Assembly: GCA_964609825.1 (NCBI GenBank)
Contig: CAZSSH010000009.1
Coordinates: 375,064 to 439,063 of the forward strand
DNA: 64,000 nucleotides
DNA from: CAZSSH01 sp964609825
GTDB lineage: Bacteria > Verrucomicrobiota > Lentisphaeria > Victivallales > Victivallaceae
Direction of reading: 5' to 3'
The position numbers and the translations under genes are program-made. Under the pieces are notes generated by a model. The model worked only from the letters and a program-made list of their open reading frames with translations. It did no database searches and had not been told where the DNA came from. Of the stretch, positions 41,548 through 51,900 are shown one piece after another. The first letter of the stretch is position 1. Every line of letters starts with the position of its first letter.

Positions 41548-42321
41548 ATGACCGACCCGGTAAAATCACTCTGCAAATATTTGTACGAGCTGTTGATCTT
41601 TATCGGAAAATTTTCCGCGGTGCTCCCCTGTATCTTTATGCGCCGTAAAATGCGCTGGAAAGATGTCGGTTATTACCTCGATCAGTGCGGCAGCCGGTCG
41701 CTGCCGATTGTGCTGGTGATCTGCGGGCTGATGGGAATCATCCTCGGCATTCAGGCGGCGCTGCAAATGAAAAAATTCGGCACCGAAATTTACGTGGCCG
41801 ATTTGGTCGGTTTCTCGATTTTAAAAGAGCTGGGCCCCTTGATGGTGGCGATGATCGCGACCGGCCGCGCCGGCTCATCGTTTGCCGCCGAGATCGGCAG
41901 CATGAAAGCCGAGGAGGAGCTGAGCGCCCTCTCGACGATGGGGATCAAGCCCGAGGCCTTTTTGATTTTGCCCAAAATGGTGGCAATGCTGATTGCGCTG
42001 CCGGTGCTGACCGTCTTCGGCGATTTTGCGGGGCTGATGGGCGGGTTGACCGTCGGGATCACCTATCTCGACATTCCGGCCTCGGCTTACTGGGCGCGGT
42101 CGGTGGCGGTGCTGACGCCGATGACGCTGGTGATGGGGGCGTTAAAGAGTTTTGTGTATGCTTTTTTGATCACGCTGGCCGGGTGCCGGGCGGGATTCAT
42201 GGCCGACCCGGATGCTCAGGGGGTCGGGCGCGGGGCGACGTCGGCGGTGGTCGACTCGATTTTTTTGGTGGTAATCGCCAATGCGGTGCTGACGATACTT
42301 TATTCATTTATAGGATATTAA
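41548..42321 (+). CDS. mlaE: MlaE/YrbE-family ABC permease
   Basis: The 257-residue permease has about five hydrophobic helices and the MlaE signatures GIQAALQMKKFG, LGPLMVAMIATGRAGSSFAAEIGSM (coupling region with conserved Glu) and VYAFLITLAGCRAGF. In the family it works with an MlaF ATPase and an MCE protein (MlaD) to move phospholipids between the two membranes. Neither partner gene is adjacent: the next gene is a GH5 enzyme, so the ATPase and MCE protein must be encoded elsewhere. It overlaps neither neighbour but is tightly spaced (2-3 bp). Confidence 0.93.
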   Translation: MTDPVKSLCKYLYELLIFIGKFSAVLPCIFMRRKMRWKDVGYYLDQCGSRSLPIVLVICGLMGIILGIQAALQMKKFGTEIYVADLVGFSILKELGPLMVAMIATGRAGSSFAAEIGSMKAEEELSALSTMGIKPEAFLILPKMVAMLIALPVLTVFGDFAGLMGGLTVGITYLDIPASAYWARSVAVLTPMTLVMGALKSFVYAFLITLAGCRAGFMADPDAQGVGRGATSAVVDSIFLVVIANAVLTILYSFIGY

Positions 42322-42324
42322 ATT

Positions 42325-44235
42325 ATGGTTGATTTTAAGGATTTTGCCGGGGACGATTTTTTTGTCGGTTGCAACTACTGGTCGAGCCACGCCGGGACGT
42401 ACATGTGGCGCAACTACCGCGAGGACATTGTCGAAAAAGACTTTGCCGCGTTAAACCGCAACAACGTCCAGGTGATCCGGATGTTTCCTTTATGGCCGGA
42501 TTTTCAGCCCATTCACATGCACGCCAAGTGGGCCAATCTCCCTTGCGACATGCGTTTTGAGGACAAAGCGCTGCCGGACACCGAGGCGGGCCGCGCCGGG
42601 GTGGACGAAGCGATGGTCGATCACTTTCGCAATTTCTGCGACCTTGCGACCAAATACAATTTAAAACTGGTGGTGGGTTTGGTCACCGGCTGGATGAGCG
42701 GCCGGATGTATGTCCCGCCCGCCTTTTACAATGTCAATGTGTTGACCGACCCCACCGCAATCAAGTGGCAGGTACGGATGGTCCGCTATCTCGTCAAATC
42801 GATGAAACATCACCCGGCGATCATGGCCTGGGATCTCGGCAACGAGTGCAACTGTATGGGCAGCGTGACCACCGCTGAGGAGGCGTGGTTGTGGAGCAAC
42901 GCGATCACCGCGGCGATCAAGGTCGAGGACCCGGTGCGGCCGGTGGTTTCGGGGATGCACAGCTTGGTCTGCTTTGACAACCACACCAAGTGGCTGATCG
43001 AGGATCAGGGCGAAATCACCGATGTCTTGACCACCCACCCGTACCCCTTGTTTACCCCTTACTGCAATATGGATCAAGTCAATACCTTCCGCAATGCCTT
43101 TCATGCGGTTGCCGAGACCAAAATGTACGGTGACATCGGCAATGCGGTGAGCTTCATCGAGGAGGCCGGGAGCCTCGGACCCACGTTCTCCAGCGACGAG
43201 ACTGCCTCCAAGTATTTGCGAAATATGCTGTGGAATGCCTACGGCCACAACTGCCGCGGCTTGTTGTGGTGGTGCGCCAACGATCAAACCAAGCTTGAGC
43301 AGACCCCCTATGTGTGGAACGCGATGGAGCGCGAGCTCGGGCTTTTGGACGTCAATCACCAGCCCAAACCGACCTTGAAAGTCATGAGCGAGTTTGCTGA
43401 AATTGTGAAAAAGCTCAATCTCAAGCTTCCCGAGTTCCGCAAAGACGCGGTTGCCGTCATGTCGCAGGATCAGGATAACTGGGGCGTCGGCTACGCCACG
43501 TTTTTGCTCGCCAAAAAGGCCGGGATTGATATCGAGTACCAGACTTGCACCCAGCCCATCCGCGACGCCAAGCTTTATTTGCTTCCGTCGATTCGCGAGA
43601 CCCGGGTGATTCCGCGCGAGCGTTATTATGAGTTATTATCCAAAGTCGAGGCCGGGGCCACCTTGCTCGTCACCTCCGACGGCGGCTCGTTGCAGCCCTT
43701 GGCCGAAGTTTTCGGCATGGACATTGTTTACCGCGAAAAAGCGGTCGATCCGTTGACTGTGACCGGCAACGGCTACGAGTTTACTTGCAAGAGCGAGTTT
43801 CGCGTGCACCTCAAGGCTAACCGCGCCCGGGTGCTCGCTGTCGATCAAAACAAGGAGCCGGTGCTGACCGTTGCCGATTACGGCAAGGGCCGCGTGCTCT
43901 TTTGCTCGGTGCCGGTGGAGCAAATCGCCGTCAACACGTTGCGCTCGTTTTTGCCGGGCGCTCCGGCGTTTTACAAAATATATGCCGAGGCCGCGGCGCA
44001 GGCGGGGATTCACCGTAGCGTAACGCGCGCCAACGATCAAATCACGCTCACCGAGCACATGTTCGGCGCGGACAAACTGGTCGTGATCGCGGTCAACAAC
44101 ACCCCGGAAACAGTGGTCGAAAAATTGACGAGCCAATGGCGGCTCGAGAGTGTCCTGTACGGCAAACATTTGCCGGACGGAAGTGTGGAAATCGCCGGTA
44201 ACAGTGGTGCCGTGCTGCAATACGTAAGAGGTTAA
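42325..44235 (+). CDS. Cytoplasmic GH5-like glycoside hydrolase with amidotransferase-like C-domain
   Basis: The 636-residue protein has no signal peptide. A TIM barrel (1-360) carries acid/base E174 in WDLGNECNCM and a nucleophile at E279 or E280 in SFIEEAGSLG, as in GH5 mannanase-like enzymes. Residues 370-560 resemble the class I glutamine-amidotransferase-like trimerisation domain of GH42 enzymes (LYLLPSIRETRVIPRERYY; EAGATLLVTSDGGSL; YGKGRVLFCSVPVEQ). A small beta domain ends the protein. It probably hydrolyses imported beta-linked oligosaccharides. It lies between mlaE and lysS in a housekeeping run, an unexpected place for a glycosidase. Confidence 0.88.
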   Translation: MVDFKDFAGDDFFVGCNYWSSHAGTYMWRNYREDIVEKDFAALNRNNVQVIRMFPLWPDFQPIHMHAKWANLPCDMRFEDKALPDTEAGRAGVDEAMVDHFRNFCDLATKYNLKLVVGLVTGWMSGRMYVPPAFYNVNVLTDPTAIKWQVRMVRYLVKSMKHHPAIMAWDLGNECNCMGSVTTAEEAWLWSNAITAAIKVEDPVRPVVSGMHSLVCFDNHTKWLIEDQGEITDVLTTHPYPLFTPYCNMDQVNTFRNAFHAVAETKMYGDIGNAVSFIEEAGSLGPTFSSDETASKYLRNMLWNAYGHNCRGLLWWCANDQTKLEQTPYVWNAMERELGLLDVNHQPKPTLKVMSEFAEIVKKLNLKLPEFRKDAVAVMSQDQDNWGVGYATFLLAKKAGIDIEYQTCTQPIRDAKLYLLPSIRETRVIPRERYYELLSKVEAGATLLVTSDGGSLQPLAEVFGMDIVYREKAVDPLTVTGNGYEFTCKSEFRVHLKANRARVLAVDQNKEPVLTVADYGKGRVLFCSVPVEQIAVNTLRSFLPGAPAFYKIYAEAAAQAGIHRSVTRANDQITLTEHMFGADKLVVIAVNNTPETVVEKLTSQWRLESVLYGKHLPDGSVEIAGNSGAVLQYVRG

Positions 44236-44238
44236 GCA

Positions 44239-45759
44239 ATGAGTGAAGAAGTCAACAGCAATTTGGAAAATGAAGAAATCTCGCAAGTCGAGATGAATGA
44301 ATTGTTTGAGCAGCGGCTCAATAAAGTCCGCGAGCTCAAAGATGCCGGGATCGACCCCTTTGGCCGCCGGTTTGACGATGTCCAAAAAATTGCCGACATC
44401 CGGGCAAGTTTCGTCGCACCCGCCGAGGGTGAATACGGTCCCGAGGTCATCGCCGCCGGTCGCATGACCGCGATGCGGGTGATGGGCAAATCGATTTTTG
44501 CCGACCTTAAGGACAGCTCCGGCAAAATGCAATTGTTTGTCAACAAAGGCGAGCTCGGCGACGACGCGTTTGCCATGTTTAAGCGCCTCGACATCGGCGA
44601 CATCCTCGGGATTCGCGGGCAGACTTTTATTACCAAAATGGGCGAATTAACGATCCGCGTCAAGGAGTTCACCTTGTTGTCCAAGTCCTTGCGCCCGTTG
44701 CCGGAGAAATTTCACGGCCTGGCCAACGTCGAGCAGCGTTACCGTCAGCGTTACTTGGACTTGATCATGAACGATCAGAGCCGCAAAGTCTTTTTGCAGC
44801 GCATCGCCATCATCCGCGAAATCCGCAACTTTATGGACAATCGCGGCTTTATGGAGGTCGAGACTCCGATGCTGCAATCCCTGGCGGGCGGTGCTTCGGC
44901 CAACCCCTTTAAGACCTTTTACGAGGCCTTGAGCTCGACCGTCTATATGCGCATCGCCCCCGAGCTCTTTTTGAAGCGTCTCTTGGTCGGTGGTTTTGAG
45001 CGGGTCTATGAGATCAACCGTAATTTCCGCAACGAGGGCCTCTCGCGGCGTCACAACCCCGAGTTTACCATGATGGAGGTCTATCAGGCCTACGGCGACT
45101 GCCGCTCGATGATGGAGCTGATTGAGGAGTTGATCACCACCGTCGCCATGAAAGTGGTCGGCACCTTGCAGATTGATCACGGCAACGGCAAAATCATCAA
45201 TCTGGAGAAGCCGTGGCGCCGCGCCACTTATCATGAGCTCGTGAAAGAAAAGGGCGGCAACGACTGGTTTGATATCAGTAAAGAAGCGCGCGTCCGGCGC
45301 GGTCAGGAGCTCAAGCTCGATGTCAATCTCGGGATGTCCGATTTGGATATCACCAATGAGTTGTACGAAAAACTGGTCGAGCCCACCTTGATCCAGCCCA
45401 CCTTTGTGATGCGCCTCCCGGCCGAATTGTTGCCGCTGGCCAAAGCCTGTCCCGACGACCCGTCGCTGGTGGACGTCTTTGAGCTTGGGATCAACGGAGT
45501 CGAAGTCGCCCCCGCTTACACCGAGCTTAATGATCCGGTGATCCAGCGTCAGCGCTTTATGGAGCAGTTTGAAGCCACCAGAAAGCCGGGCGACAAACTT
45601 GAGGACAAAGTTGACGAGGACTTTTTGGTGGCCTTGGAGCACGGCATGCCCCCGGCGGGCGGCATGGGCGTCGGCATCGACCGGCTGGTGATGATCCTCA
45701 CCGGCGCCGAGTCGATCCGCGACGTGCTGCTTTTTCCGCAGCTCAAGACCAAAAAATAA
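44239..45759 (+). CDS. lysS: Lysyl-tRNA synthetase, class II
   Basis: The enzyme charges tRNA-Lys with lysine. The 506-residue protein has the N-terminal OB-fold anticodon-binding domain (about 60-175; AAGRMTAMRVMGKSIFADL) and the class II catalytic core. Motif 2 is FRNEGLSRRHNPEFTMMEVY and motif 3 GGMGVGIDRLVMILTG near the end. Length matches bacterial LysRS. AGAGG precedes the ATG, 3 bp after the GH5 stop. Confidence 0.98.
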   Translation: MSEEVNSNLENEEISQVEMNELFEQRLNKVRELKDAGIDPFGRRFDDVQKIADIRASFVAPAEGEYGPEVIAAGRMTAMRVMGKSIFADLKDSSGKMQLFVNKGELGDDAFAMFKRLDIGDILGIRGQTFITKMGELTIRVKEFTLLSKSLRPLPEKFHGLANVEQRYRQRYLDLIMNDQSRKVFLQRIAIIREIRNFMDNRGFMEVETPMLQSLAGGASANPFKTFYEALSSTVYMRIAPELFLKRLLVGGFERVYEINRNFRNEGLSRRHNPEFTMMEVYQAYGDCRSMMELIEELITTVAMKVVGTLQIDHGNGKIINLEKPWRRATYHELVKEKGGNDWFDISKEARVRRGQELKLDVNLGMSDLDITNELYEKLVEPTLIQPTFVMRLPAELLPLAKACPDDPSLVDVFELGINGVEVAPAYTELNDPVIQRQRFMEQFEATRKPGDKLEDKVDEDFLVALEHGMPPAGGMGVGIDRLVMILTGAESIRDVLLFPQLKTKK

Positions 45760-45769
45760 GCATTTTTTT

Positions 45770-45855
45770 GACGGCCGGAGATGTCCGGCGTCCAATAACC
45801 TTTCAACCCAAGGAAGGGGTAAAGCGGTTTCTCCGGTTTCCGGGAAACCGCTTTG
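45770..45855 (+). other. Two strong hairpins between lysS and recD2
   Basis: The first hairpin is GCCGGA-GATG-TCCGGC with a three-base-pair extension (45770-45792). The second pairs AAAGCGGTTTC with GAAACCGCTTT (45822-45855), with an inner CCGG/CCGG stem. Neither is followed by a T tract on the plus strand, so they are not typical terminators. The second ends 8 bp before the recD2 ATG and takes the place of a normal ribosome-binding site. Confidence 0.6.
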
Positions 45856-45862
45856 CGCCGTA

Positions 45863-48037
45863 ATGGCTATGGCGGAAATTCAAACCTTGACCCGCTCGCA
45901 TTTGCGCGGTGAAATCAGCCGGATCGTTTTTCGGAGCGATGACGGTCAGTTTGCCGTTTTAAAGCTCAAAGAGGCCGATGGCGCCGAGCATGTCGTCCGC
46001 GGGGCGCTGGCGCATTTCAATGTCGGTCAGCACCTTGAGCTCTCGGGGGTCTGGGAGCAGCATGCCGAGTTCGGGATGCAGTTTAAGGTTGAGGAGTTTA
46101 AGGTCACCTTGCCCTCCACGCCGGAGGGGATTAAGCGCTTTTTGGCTTCGGGGGCCATTCCCGGCATCGGCGAAAAGACCGCCGCTTTGATCGTCGACTT
46201 TTTCGGCAACCAGACGCTCGATGTTTTGCGCAACAGCTCGGCGCGTCTCCGCGAAGTACCCCACATCGGCAAAAAAAAGGCCGACATGATCATCAAAGGC
46301 TGGCGCGAATCCGAGGCAAGGCGCGACGCTTACATTTTTTTGCAGGGGTTGGGGATTACGCCCGCTTATTGTGCTCGACTGTTTAAAACTTACGGCGAAG
46401 AAGCCCCTGCCGTCGTCCGCGACAACCCTTACCGGTTGGCCGAGGAGGTGGACGGGATCGGGTTTTTAAAAGCCGATCAGATCGCCGGTGCCTTGGGTAT
46501 CGGGCGCGACTCGATTGCCCGTTTAACCGCGGCGGCGGTGTTTTCCTTAAATCAACTGTTGCAAAACGGTCACACGTGTTGCCCCGAGGAGGAGCTGTTA
46601 AAAAGCTGTACGGAGCTCACCGGCGAGGATTTGGAAAAGTGTCGCGGCGGCCTCAAAAGCGCCTTGGCGCGGCATCTACTTGTTGCCGACTCCGGGATGA
46701 TCTACACGCCGCAGCTTTTACGCGCCGAGAGCAAGCTTCCTGCCTTGATCGTCCGTTTGGCCAATGTCACCGACTTTGCCGGGCGCAATATGCGTATGGC
46801 GATGTTGCCGGGGACGGTCTTAAACGACGAGCAGCAAAATGCCGTCCGCAATGTGGCGCGTTATCCGTTGTCAATCATCACCGGGGGTCCCGGCGTGGGC
46901 AAAACCACCGTGGTGGGGGCGATCGTCCGCTCGGCTAAGGCGGCCAGACTCAACATCGCTCTGGCGGCGCCGACCGGGCGCGCGGCCAAGCGCTTGTCCG
47001 AGTCGACGCACTTGACTTCCAAAACTATTCACCGGTTGCTGATGTTTGACCCGACGACGGGTAAATTCAATTACGACGAGAACAATCCACTGGACTGCGA
47101 TCTCTTGATCGTTGATGAAATCTCCATGCTCGACCTTTTGCTCGCCTTTGCCCTCTTTAAGGCCCTGCGGCCGGGGACCAATGTGGTCTTGGTCGGCGAT
47201 GCCGATCAGCTGCCTTCGGTGGGACCGGGGACGGTGCTCCGTGACTTTTTGCAATCGCAGTTGTTTGCAGTTACCAAATTGGAGCAAATTTTTCGTCAGG
47301 GTGCGGGGAGCAAAATCATCGTCAATGCCCACCGGGTCAATTCCGGGCGTTTGCCCGAGCGCGAAGCGGCCGGGCCGGAGCTCTCGGATTTTTACTGGAT
47401 CGAGCAAAATGAGCCGGAGAAAGTCTTGGAGATGATTGTGAAACTCGTCACCGAGCGCATTCCGCAGCGTTTCGGGCTTGACAGCGTCGATGACGTGCAA
47501 GTCTTGTGCCCGATGAACCGGGGGATCTGCGGCACGGTGTCGGTCAACGAAACGTTGCACAAAATTTTAAACCCCGGCGACCGCCCGCAGTTCAAATACG
47601 GCGACCGTACCTTTTTGACCGGCGACAAAGTTATGCAAACCGCCAACAATTACGATAAAAACGTCTTTAACGGCGATATGGGCCGCATTGGACGGATCAA
47701 CTTTAAGGACAAAAAATTCATGCTCCACCTCGATGACCGCCAGGTCGAGTACGGCTTTGACGAGTGTGACCAGCTGACGCATGCTTACGCCATTACCATC
47801 CACAAGTCGCAGGGGAGCGAATTTCCAGCGGTGATTATCCCATTATTAAACCAGCACTTTATGATGCTCGAGCGGAATTTGCTTTATACGGGGATGACCC
47901 GCGCCAAAAAACTGTTGATCGTCATCGGCGGCGTTCAACCCGTAAGGATGGCGGTGGAAAACATTCATCAGGCTCCCCGCTTTTCGCTGTTGGGCGAAAG
48001 ACTCAAAAAAGCGATGGAAAGCCCCGAAAAAAATTGA
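45863..48037 (+). CDS. recD2: RecD2-type ATP-dependent DNA helicase
   Basis: The 724-residue protein is a superfamily 1B helicase of the RecD2/TraA type. The long N-terminal region contains helix-hairpin-helix segments (FLASGAIPGIGEKTAALIVD; LREVPHIGKKKADMIIKGW). Walker A is TGGPGVGKTTVVG and Walker B VDEISMLD, with GDADQLPSVGPG and TIHKSQGSEFPAVI as motifs III and VI. It acts in DNA repair independently of RecBC, which is not seen here. There is no clear Shine-Dalgarno; ATG 45869 two codons later is an alternative start. A strong hairpin immediately precedes the start. Confidence 0.95.
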   Translation: MAMAEIQTLTRSHLRGEISRIVFRSDDGQFAVLKLKEADGAEHVVRGALAHFNVGQHLELSGVWEQHAEFGMQFKVEEFKVTLPSTPEGIKRFLASGAIPGIGEKTAALIVDFFGNQTLDVLRNSSARLREVPHIGKKKADMIIKGWRESEARRDAYIFLQGLGITPAYCARLFKTYGEEAPAVVRDNPYRLAEEVDGIGFLKADQIAGALGIGRDSIARLTAAAVFSLNQLLQNGHTCCPEEELLKSCTELTGEDLEKCRGGLKSALARHLLVADSGMIYTPQLLRAESKLPALIVRLANVTDFAGRNMRMAMLPGTVLNDEQQNAVRNVARYPLSIITGGPGVGKTTVVGAIVRSAKAARLNIALAAPTGRAAKRLSESTHLTSKTIHRLLMFDPTTGKFNYDENNPLDCDLLIVDEISMLDLLLAFALFKALRPGTNVVLVGDADQLPSVGPGTVLRDFLQSQLFAVTKLEQIFRQGAGSKIIVNAHRVNSGRLPEREAAGPELSDFYWIEQNEPEKVLEMIVKLVTERIPQRFGLDSVDDVQVLCPMNRGICGTVSVNETLHKILNPGDRPQFKYGDRTFLTGDKVMQTANNYDKNVFNGDMGRIGRINFKDKKFMLHLDDRQVEYGFDECDQLTHAYAITIHKSQGSEFPAVIIPLLNQHFMMLERNLLYTGMTRAKKLLIVIGGVQPVRMAVENIHQAPRFSLLGERLKKAMESPEKN

Positions 48038-48062
48038 ATTTTGTCCCCCCAGAGTGTATACT
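48034..48062 (+). promoter_or_regulatory. Promoter of the formyltransferase-like / YdbH-like genes
   Basis: TTGAAT (48034-48039) and TATACT (48057-48062) are separated by 17 bp. It covers an in-frame ATG at 48054, which supports the start at 48099. Confidence 0.55.
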
Positions 48063-48098
48063 ATAGCTAAGACAAAACGACAGGATCAAAAAATACCG

Positions 48099-48953
48099 AT
48101 GACTGCATCGAATTTATATCATAAGTCACGCCGGCGCGTGGCTGTTTTTATGAGCGGCTCCGGCACCAATGCCGAAGTGTTGCTCCAAAGCTGCAGGGAG
48201 TACTCCGCTTACGAAATCGCGGTGCTGGTGACCGATAACCCGGAGGGTAGCAACACCTTTCAACTCGCCGACCGCTTTCGGGTGGATGTGGTGGCGTTGG
48301 ATATCCGCAAATTTTACGCGGCGCGCGGCGAAGAGTCGATTGCGTTAAGCTCGCCCCGCCGCTGTCAGCTGCGCGAGGAGTGGACGGATAAACTCCGTGC
48401 CGCTTTGCAACCCTATCACATCGATTTTGCGGTGCTGGCAGGTTTTGTCCCGTTGTGCAACATCACTGCCGATTACCCGTGCCTCAATGTCCACCCCGGC
48501 GACTTGACGGTGGAGGAAAACAATGTGCGGATTTTGGCCGGGCTTCACTTTAAGCCGGTGGAGACGGCGATTTTGCGCGGCTTTGCGTCATTGCGGAGCA
48601 GCGTGATTTTGGCGCAGCCCTTTGCGGGCAACGGTGCCGCCGAGATGGACGCCGGACCGGTATTGGGAATTTCACCGGCGGTGCCGGTCGATCTCTTTGG
48701 CCACACTTTGTCCGAGTTGACCGCTTGCGCCAAGGTGCGCATCCATGCCCCTTACCGTGATATTTTGCGCGAAGTTGCCCAAAAGAATCTGGAAAACTTG
48801 AAATATCGCGGCGATCATGTCGTGTTGCCGCCGGTGGTGGAGGCGTTTGCCGCCGGGCTTTATGAGATCAAAGGGCATGAGCTTTATTATCAGGGCGTCA
48901 AAGTCCGGACGGTGGAGTTTGACGGCAACTTGGAGGTCGCGGTACAAGTATGA
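48099..48953 (+). CDS. PurN-like formyltransferase-family protein
   Basis: ATG 48099 is used because the earlier in-frame ATG lies on the promoter. The 284-residue protein has the formyltransferase fold: RRVAVFMSGSGTNAEVLLQS matches the phosphate loop of PurN, LNVHPGDL keeps the N-x-H catalytic pair, and EMDAGPVLGI keeps the catalytic Asp. About 60 residues are added, including an insert rich in polar residues and a C-terminal extension. It may not be the purine enzyme; a formyl- or carbamoyl-transferring role on another substrate is possible. Its stop overlaps the start of the next gene (ATGA). Confidence 0.8.
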   Translation: MTASNLYHKSRRRVAVFMSGSGTNAEVLLQSCREYSAYEIAVLVTDNPEGSNTFQLADRFRVDVVALDIRKFYAARGEESIALSSPRRCQLREEWTDKLRAALQPYHIDFAVLAGFVPLCNITADYPCLNVHPGDLTVEENNVRILAGLHFKPVETAILRGFASLRSSVILAQPFAGNGAAEMDAGPVLGISPAVPVDLFGHTLSELTACAKVRIHAPYRDILREVAQKNLENLKYRGDHVVLPPVVEAFAAGLYEIKGHELYYQGVKVRTVEFDGNLEVAVQV

Positions 48954-51900
48954 GCTGGCTTACTTACCAATTGAAGCACGCGCGCGCGTTTTTGTTTGCG
49001 GTGATCATCATCGTCGGTATCGGCGCACTGTTGTACAGCTATTTTTTGACCGGACGTACCGTCCGGCGCGAGATTAAAAGTTACATCGAGTCGGTCGAGG
49101 GCGTCAAGGTCGGCAAAATTCAGGAGATTTCGGCCGTTCGCCTTGATTTGTATGATGTCGAGTACAGCATTGATCACCAAAAGATCGCATCGGCCGAGAG
49201 CTTGCGCTTAAAATTGCAGACGCCCGAGTTGGGGGGCGTCCCGGAGTTGAAATCGGTTAATATCACCAATTTAGCTGTATATGACATCAAAGCTTTGATC
49301 GTCAATGTGCTTCCCCAGATGGTCGCCGCCAATGCCGGAGTTTCGGTCAACGCAATCGGCGATTGGTACTGCCCGGACGAAAACAAGCAACTGAAAAAGT
49401 ATAATTTTTCGCTCCGTTTCAACGAGGGAGAGCCGGGGAAATACAATTTTTCGCTCAATCTTCCCGATCCGGGAATCCATCTCAACGGCGAATATGACGG
49501 CAAATCCGGCGACATGCGGCTCCAGCTCAACGGCAAGATTTCCGGTGAAATTCTAAAAAATGCCGGGATACGTACCCCGATCCACATGGATTTGCCGGGT
49601 TATCTCACCTATGACGGCATAGTCAAAATCAATTTGCGGACGTTTGAGTTTACCGCGCCGTTGGTTTTGGACGGGACATTTTTGCATCAAGCGTCGATCA
49701 ACGGCGATTTTTTCCAGATCATGCCGGGCGGCAAATTTCATTTCAACTGGCGCGGGCCCAATAAAAAGTGGACGATCAAATTTCCCGATGCCGAGGTGGT
49801 CAAGCCGTATGCCATTACCCTGGGGAGTCTGACCGTCTCCGGCAACGGCTCCGACCCGGATTTGGACTTTGTCATTGAGAGCATTCCGCCGGTGGGCGAG
49901 CTCATCGGGCGCATCCGGCTCAACGGTAAATTTAACCGCGACACCGGCGAGTGGGAGTTTTTCCAGAGCGAGAGTTCCAACAAGACCAATAAATGGAATT
50001 ACAAAAACCAGTTTGCCATCGTCGACTCAATTTGGAAAAGTCCGCGGATATCCGGCAGTGGCAAGCGCGGACAGGGGGAAGTTAATTACAGCTTTATTTT
50101 TGATGAATTCAATCTTTTCGTCGGCGAGGACAGTGTGCCCTTTAAAGCGGACAACGGCGATATTTCCGGCGTCTGCAAATTTAACTTTGAGGACAACGGT
50201 GAAACCCGCATCGAGGTCGCCGGTGAAATCAATACAAGCAAATTGGAGTGGCCCGACCCGCAGTGTTTGTGGAACTCTACCAAGTGCCAGATCCGCTACT
50301 CTTTGCACCGCGACTTGGAGGACAAAAACTGGCTCTTGGACCTTGAGCCTTTTTTGGCGACCGTCAACATGGTCGGCGGCTCGCTGCCCAAAATCCGGTT
50401 GGAGAATATCTCCGGCAAACTCTCCACCCAGCTGCGTGCCGACAATTTCGGGCGTTGGCCGGATAGCATCGGCGGCTTGATCGTCGCCAGCCGGGCCAAT
50501 CTGGTTAATTCGCCGCTGGGCGTCGGAAGTTTCAGCGACATCAAACTTGCGGCACAGGCCGATTTGGCCGAGTCGGGCAAAGTCAAGGAGCTCGATTTCT
50601 CGTTGTCGGCGGGGCCGGGCAATCTTAAATTCGGCGACTTTGTGTTGCAAACCGAGCGCGTCGAGGGTGACGGAAAGCTCGATCGCGAGCAATTGGCCGG
50701 GGACAATTTCAGCGCCGTCTTTGACGTGAGTGAGCCGCGCTCCAAGTTTTGGGGCTTTGATTTTGCCAACAGCGACGCCAGCTGCAAGGTCACGAGCTCG
50801 CTGCGCAAACAGGATATTACACCCGAAAATTTCCTTATCGAGTGGAGTTTTCCGATGGGTTCCTTTAAAAGCAGCGCTCTCTCCGGTAGTTTCGGACAGG
50901 CCGGAGTGCATTTGGCGGTCAAAAACAATCTGATTGATACAGTGGAGGGTGCGGTTGAATTTATCGAGTTTACCCAGCTTGATTACAAAAAACAATTGTT
51001 AAAGTGGACGATGGCGTTGGACCGCTTCAATTTCAAATTTGCCAATCAAGGTCACGAGCAAACCGGACAGTGCGAACTTTTGAACGGCAATCTGCAAGTC
51101 ACCAACAATGATCAAAAATTGTTTAATCTCAAAGGGATGGAGCTCAAAATACCGCTTCGTTTTCCGGACTTTACCAAATCTGAGATCGGTACTTGGAAGA
51201 TCGAAAAAATCGACTCCAACATCGACTTGTTTGACAGCGCTGGGGGCAATATTTATTTGCGGGACCGGCTGTTTTTCACCGGGCAGGTCCACTCCGGGTA
51301 CTTTCAGCCGCAGCAGTTTAAGCTTACCGGCGATTTGAATTATCAAAATGAGCACTTTGTTTTGTCCAATCGCCTTGACATGCCCAAAACCAAGATGAAT
51401 CAACCGTTTGCATTGTCCATGCTCAACGATCTCGGGCAGGAAGTCATGGTCAACGGGATTGTCGGCGTCAACATCAATAATATGGTCGACCATGAAAACA
51501 TCCAGTGGGATTGCCGCCTTGGGCTCGAAAACGCCGACATCAGCGGCAAAAACTTCGGCATCGAAAACGCTTCCGGTGATCTTGTGTTTGCCGACCCGGG
51601 CAATGTTAATGTCAAATCCGAGGCCCGGCTCAAATTTGGCAAATTCAATTATCGCGACACCCACGGCATCAACGGCGAACTTTTGGCGCGTTATCCGCAT
51701 TTTGACGAATGCGACCTCATCAGCTTGTCTGGTACGATCTGGCAGGGCAAAGTGAGTTTGGCCAACCCGATCAACTTCCGCAAGGGCGTCAATCAATATG
51801 ATCTCGCGCTCAATCTCAACAACATTGTGCTGGACGACTTTTTGCGTAGTCTGGGGCTGCCGCAGGCGCTGGTGAGCGGTCGGGCCAGTGGCAAGATTGA

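Noticed and set aside
44647..45795. A 382-codon open frame on the minus strand opposite lysS
   Set aside because: Shadow of lysS, whose class II motifs are intact; the antisense product resembles no protein family.
45822..45855. Intrinsic terminator between lysS and recD2
   Set aside because: The stem is strong but there is no T tract on the plus strand after it.
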